In this document: positions 13,976-14,840 of the stretch, one piece after another
How the letters are laid out: every line of letters starts with the position of its first letter
Position numbering within the stretch: position 1 is the first letter of the stretch
Assembly: GCA_001917895.1 (NCBI GenBank)
Contig: MNEW01000058.1
Coordinates: forward strand, 12,759 to 27,598
Source: Actinobacteria bacterium 13_1_40CM_66_12
Lineage (GTDB): Bacteria; Chloroflexota; Dormibacteria; Dormibacterales; Dormibacteraceae
Length of the DNA: 14,840 bases
Direction: 5' to 3'
Program-made: the position numbers and the translations under genes
The notes under the pieces: model-generated
What the model was told of the DNA's origin: nothing
The model's database searches: none
Seen by the model: only the letters and a program-made list of their open reading frames with translations

Positions 13976-14006
13976 TAAATTCCGCCCAGGTTGGGCTAAT
14001 CTGGGC
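13952..14006. repeat. Repeated GCCCA/TGGGC palindromes between the hydrolase and the ABC gene
   Basis: GCCCA-GAAT-TGGGC (13952-13965) and GCCCA-GGT-TGGGC (13984-13996) recur 32 bases apart. A further TGGGC half-site lies at 14002-14006. The first doubles as the terminator stem; the second sits at a weak -10-like TAATCT (13997-14002) and could be an operator for the ABC gene. Confidence 0.4.
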
Positions 14007-14076
14007 AGGGAAAGGGTGGGACACCGGGGTGGCCTCTAACGGCGTGCGCGCCACAGACCGAGATCCGGTGGCGCCG

Positions 14077-14840
14077 ATGGTGAAGCCCGCGCTACGCGGG
14101 ACCGTTGCGACACGCCCGTCTCCAAACGGAGTCGGAGCTCCAGTCCCCGCGGTTCGAATCTCGCACCTGACCAAGTCATTCGGACGCCATGCGCTGTTCG
14201 CCGACGTGAGCTTCTCAGTGGCACGCGGCGAGCTGGTCGAGATCGTGGGTCCGAGCGGGGCGGGCAAGACGACGCTGCTTCGACTCATCCACGGCCAGGT
14301 CCGTCCGACGCGAGGCGAAGTTTGGGTCGAGGGACGAAGCCTGCACAGCTGGTGGCGGCGGGGCCTCGGGCGCCTCCGTCGCGAGGTCGCGTTCATCTAT
14401 CAGGAGCAGCGGCTGCTGCCGCGCCTGAACGCCCTCGAGAACCTGGTTTTCGCACTGATGCTCGTCGACCCGACCGTGCCGCACGACCGCATTCGCCGGC
14501 GGGCGCTCCAAGCGCTGGAGACTTTCGGGCTCGGCAGCCGGCGGAAGGCCTACCCGAGCCAGCTGTCTGCCGGCGAGAGGCAGCGCGTCGCCGTCGCGCG
14601 CGCCCTGGCCGGCCATCCTCGCGTCCTTCTTGCAGACGAGCCGCTGGCGGCGATCGACGAGCAGAACGCGAAGGTTGTCAAGCGGCTGCTCGAAGAAGCG
14701 GCCGCGGCCGGGACGGCTGTGATTGTCGCCACCCACAAGCCGACGTTCCAGGCGGGCCGGGTGCTCCGCCTGCCGGCCGGCCAGGTGCTCATCAACCGGG
14801 CGCGCCTCGCGGAGGCAAACGGTGGAGCCCAACCGATCTG
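14077..14840 (+). CDS. ABC transporter ATP-binding protein, FtsE/LolD-like (3' end outside window)
   Basis: Cytoplasmic ATPase subunit of an ABC system; the reading frame is still open at the window edge, with 254 full codons visible from ATG 14077. All ATPase motifs are present: Walker A GPSGAGKTT (58-66), the Q-loop in AFIYQEQRLLP, signature LSAGERQR, Walker B VLLADEP with D-loop AAID, and the H-loop ATHK. The compact layout and LPRLNALENLVFAL resemble FtsE/LolD/MacB-type ATPases; a permease gene would be expected just downstream, beyond the window. The start is uncertain: the frame is open back past the hydrolase stop, with GTG codons at 14029, 14044 and 14068, and none has a strong ribosome-binding site. 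The conserved domain begins near VRISHLTKSF, about 27 residues after ATG 14077. Confidence 0.88.
   Translation, partial: MVKPALRGTVATRPSPNGVGAPVPAVRISHLTKSFGRHALFADVSFSVARGELVEIVGPSGAGKTTLLRLIHGQVRPTRGEVWVEGRSLHSWWRRGLGRLRREVAFIYQEQRLLPRLNALENLVFALMLVDPTVPHDRIRRRALQALETFGLGSRRKAYPSQLSAGERQRVAVARALAGHPRVLLADEPLAAIDEQNAKVVKRLLEEAAAAGTAVIVATHKPTFQAGRVLRLPAGQVLINRARLAEANGGAQPI

Noticed and set aside
14149..14182. GGTTCGAATC followed by ACCTGACCA looks like the T-arm and CCA end of a tRNA.
   Set aside because: The flanking bases do not form a T-stem, no acceptor strand pairs upstream, no proper anticodon arm is found, and the stretch lies in the coding frame of the ABC ATPase.
1..14840. Search for CRISPR arrays, insertion sequences, toxin-antitoxin pairs, restriction systems or phage genes.
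   Set aside because: By eye I saw no regular short repeats with spacers, no transposase or integrase motifs and no defence gene families.

Overview
This is a high-GC bacterial window. Gene overlaps are tight (TGATG, ATGA and GTGA junctions), and the content is mostly housekeeping and nitrogen genes. A b6-type split cytochrome b with a Rieske protein, a type I glutamine synthetase, an Amt-PII pair and a GAF-PucR regulator together suggest a high-GC Gram-positive-like lineage, such as Chloroflexota, Candidatus Dormibacterota or a deep actinobacterial relative. That placement is inference; no marker here fixes it.

Layout. (1) 1-890: the 3' part of a tryptophanyl-tRNA synthetase. (2) 914-2837: a three-gene respiratory cluster of Rieske protein, cytochrome b N-terminal half (b6-like) and C-terminal half (subunit-IV-like). 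It should form the quinol-oxidising core of a bc/b6f-like complex, but no cytochrome c gene lies beside it. (3) 2850-4809, minus strand: a DinB-like protein and a membrane family 2 glycosyltransferase whose reading frame is broken. (4) 4858-5226: thioredoxin. (5) 5227-5468: a convergent intergenic region with three strong hairpins. (6) 5469-7345, minus: ammonium transporter gene followed by a PII gene with a 4-bp overlap. Divergently, 7623-9068, lies glnA. These three genes form a nitrogen-assimilation locus around a 271-bp shared control region. (7) 9204-11003, minus: a GAF-PucR type regulator, convergent with glnA. A palindrome-like sequence upstream of it resembles one in the amt/glnA control region, so it is a candidate regulator of that locus. 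(8) 11181-11618: a small exported low-complexity Lys/Glu/Ser/Thr protein behind a structured leader and in front of a clear terminator. (9) 11742-13910: two small membrane proteins and a membrane-anchored family 5 glycoside hydrolase of the endoglycoceramidase-like type, closely packed as one operon. (10) From about 14077 to the window edge: an FtsE/LolD-like ABC ATPase, cut off at its C-terminus.

I found no CRISPR array, no convincing RNA gene, no insertion sequence and no clear phage or defence system. The points most worth following are the GAF-PucR regulator with its shared palindrome beside amt/PII/glnA, the non-canonical PII protein, the unusual cytochrome b C-terminal half, the altered cysteine pattern in the TrpRS, and the endoglycoceramidase-like operon.
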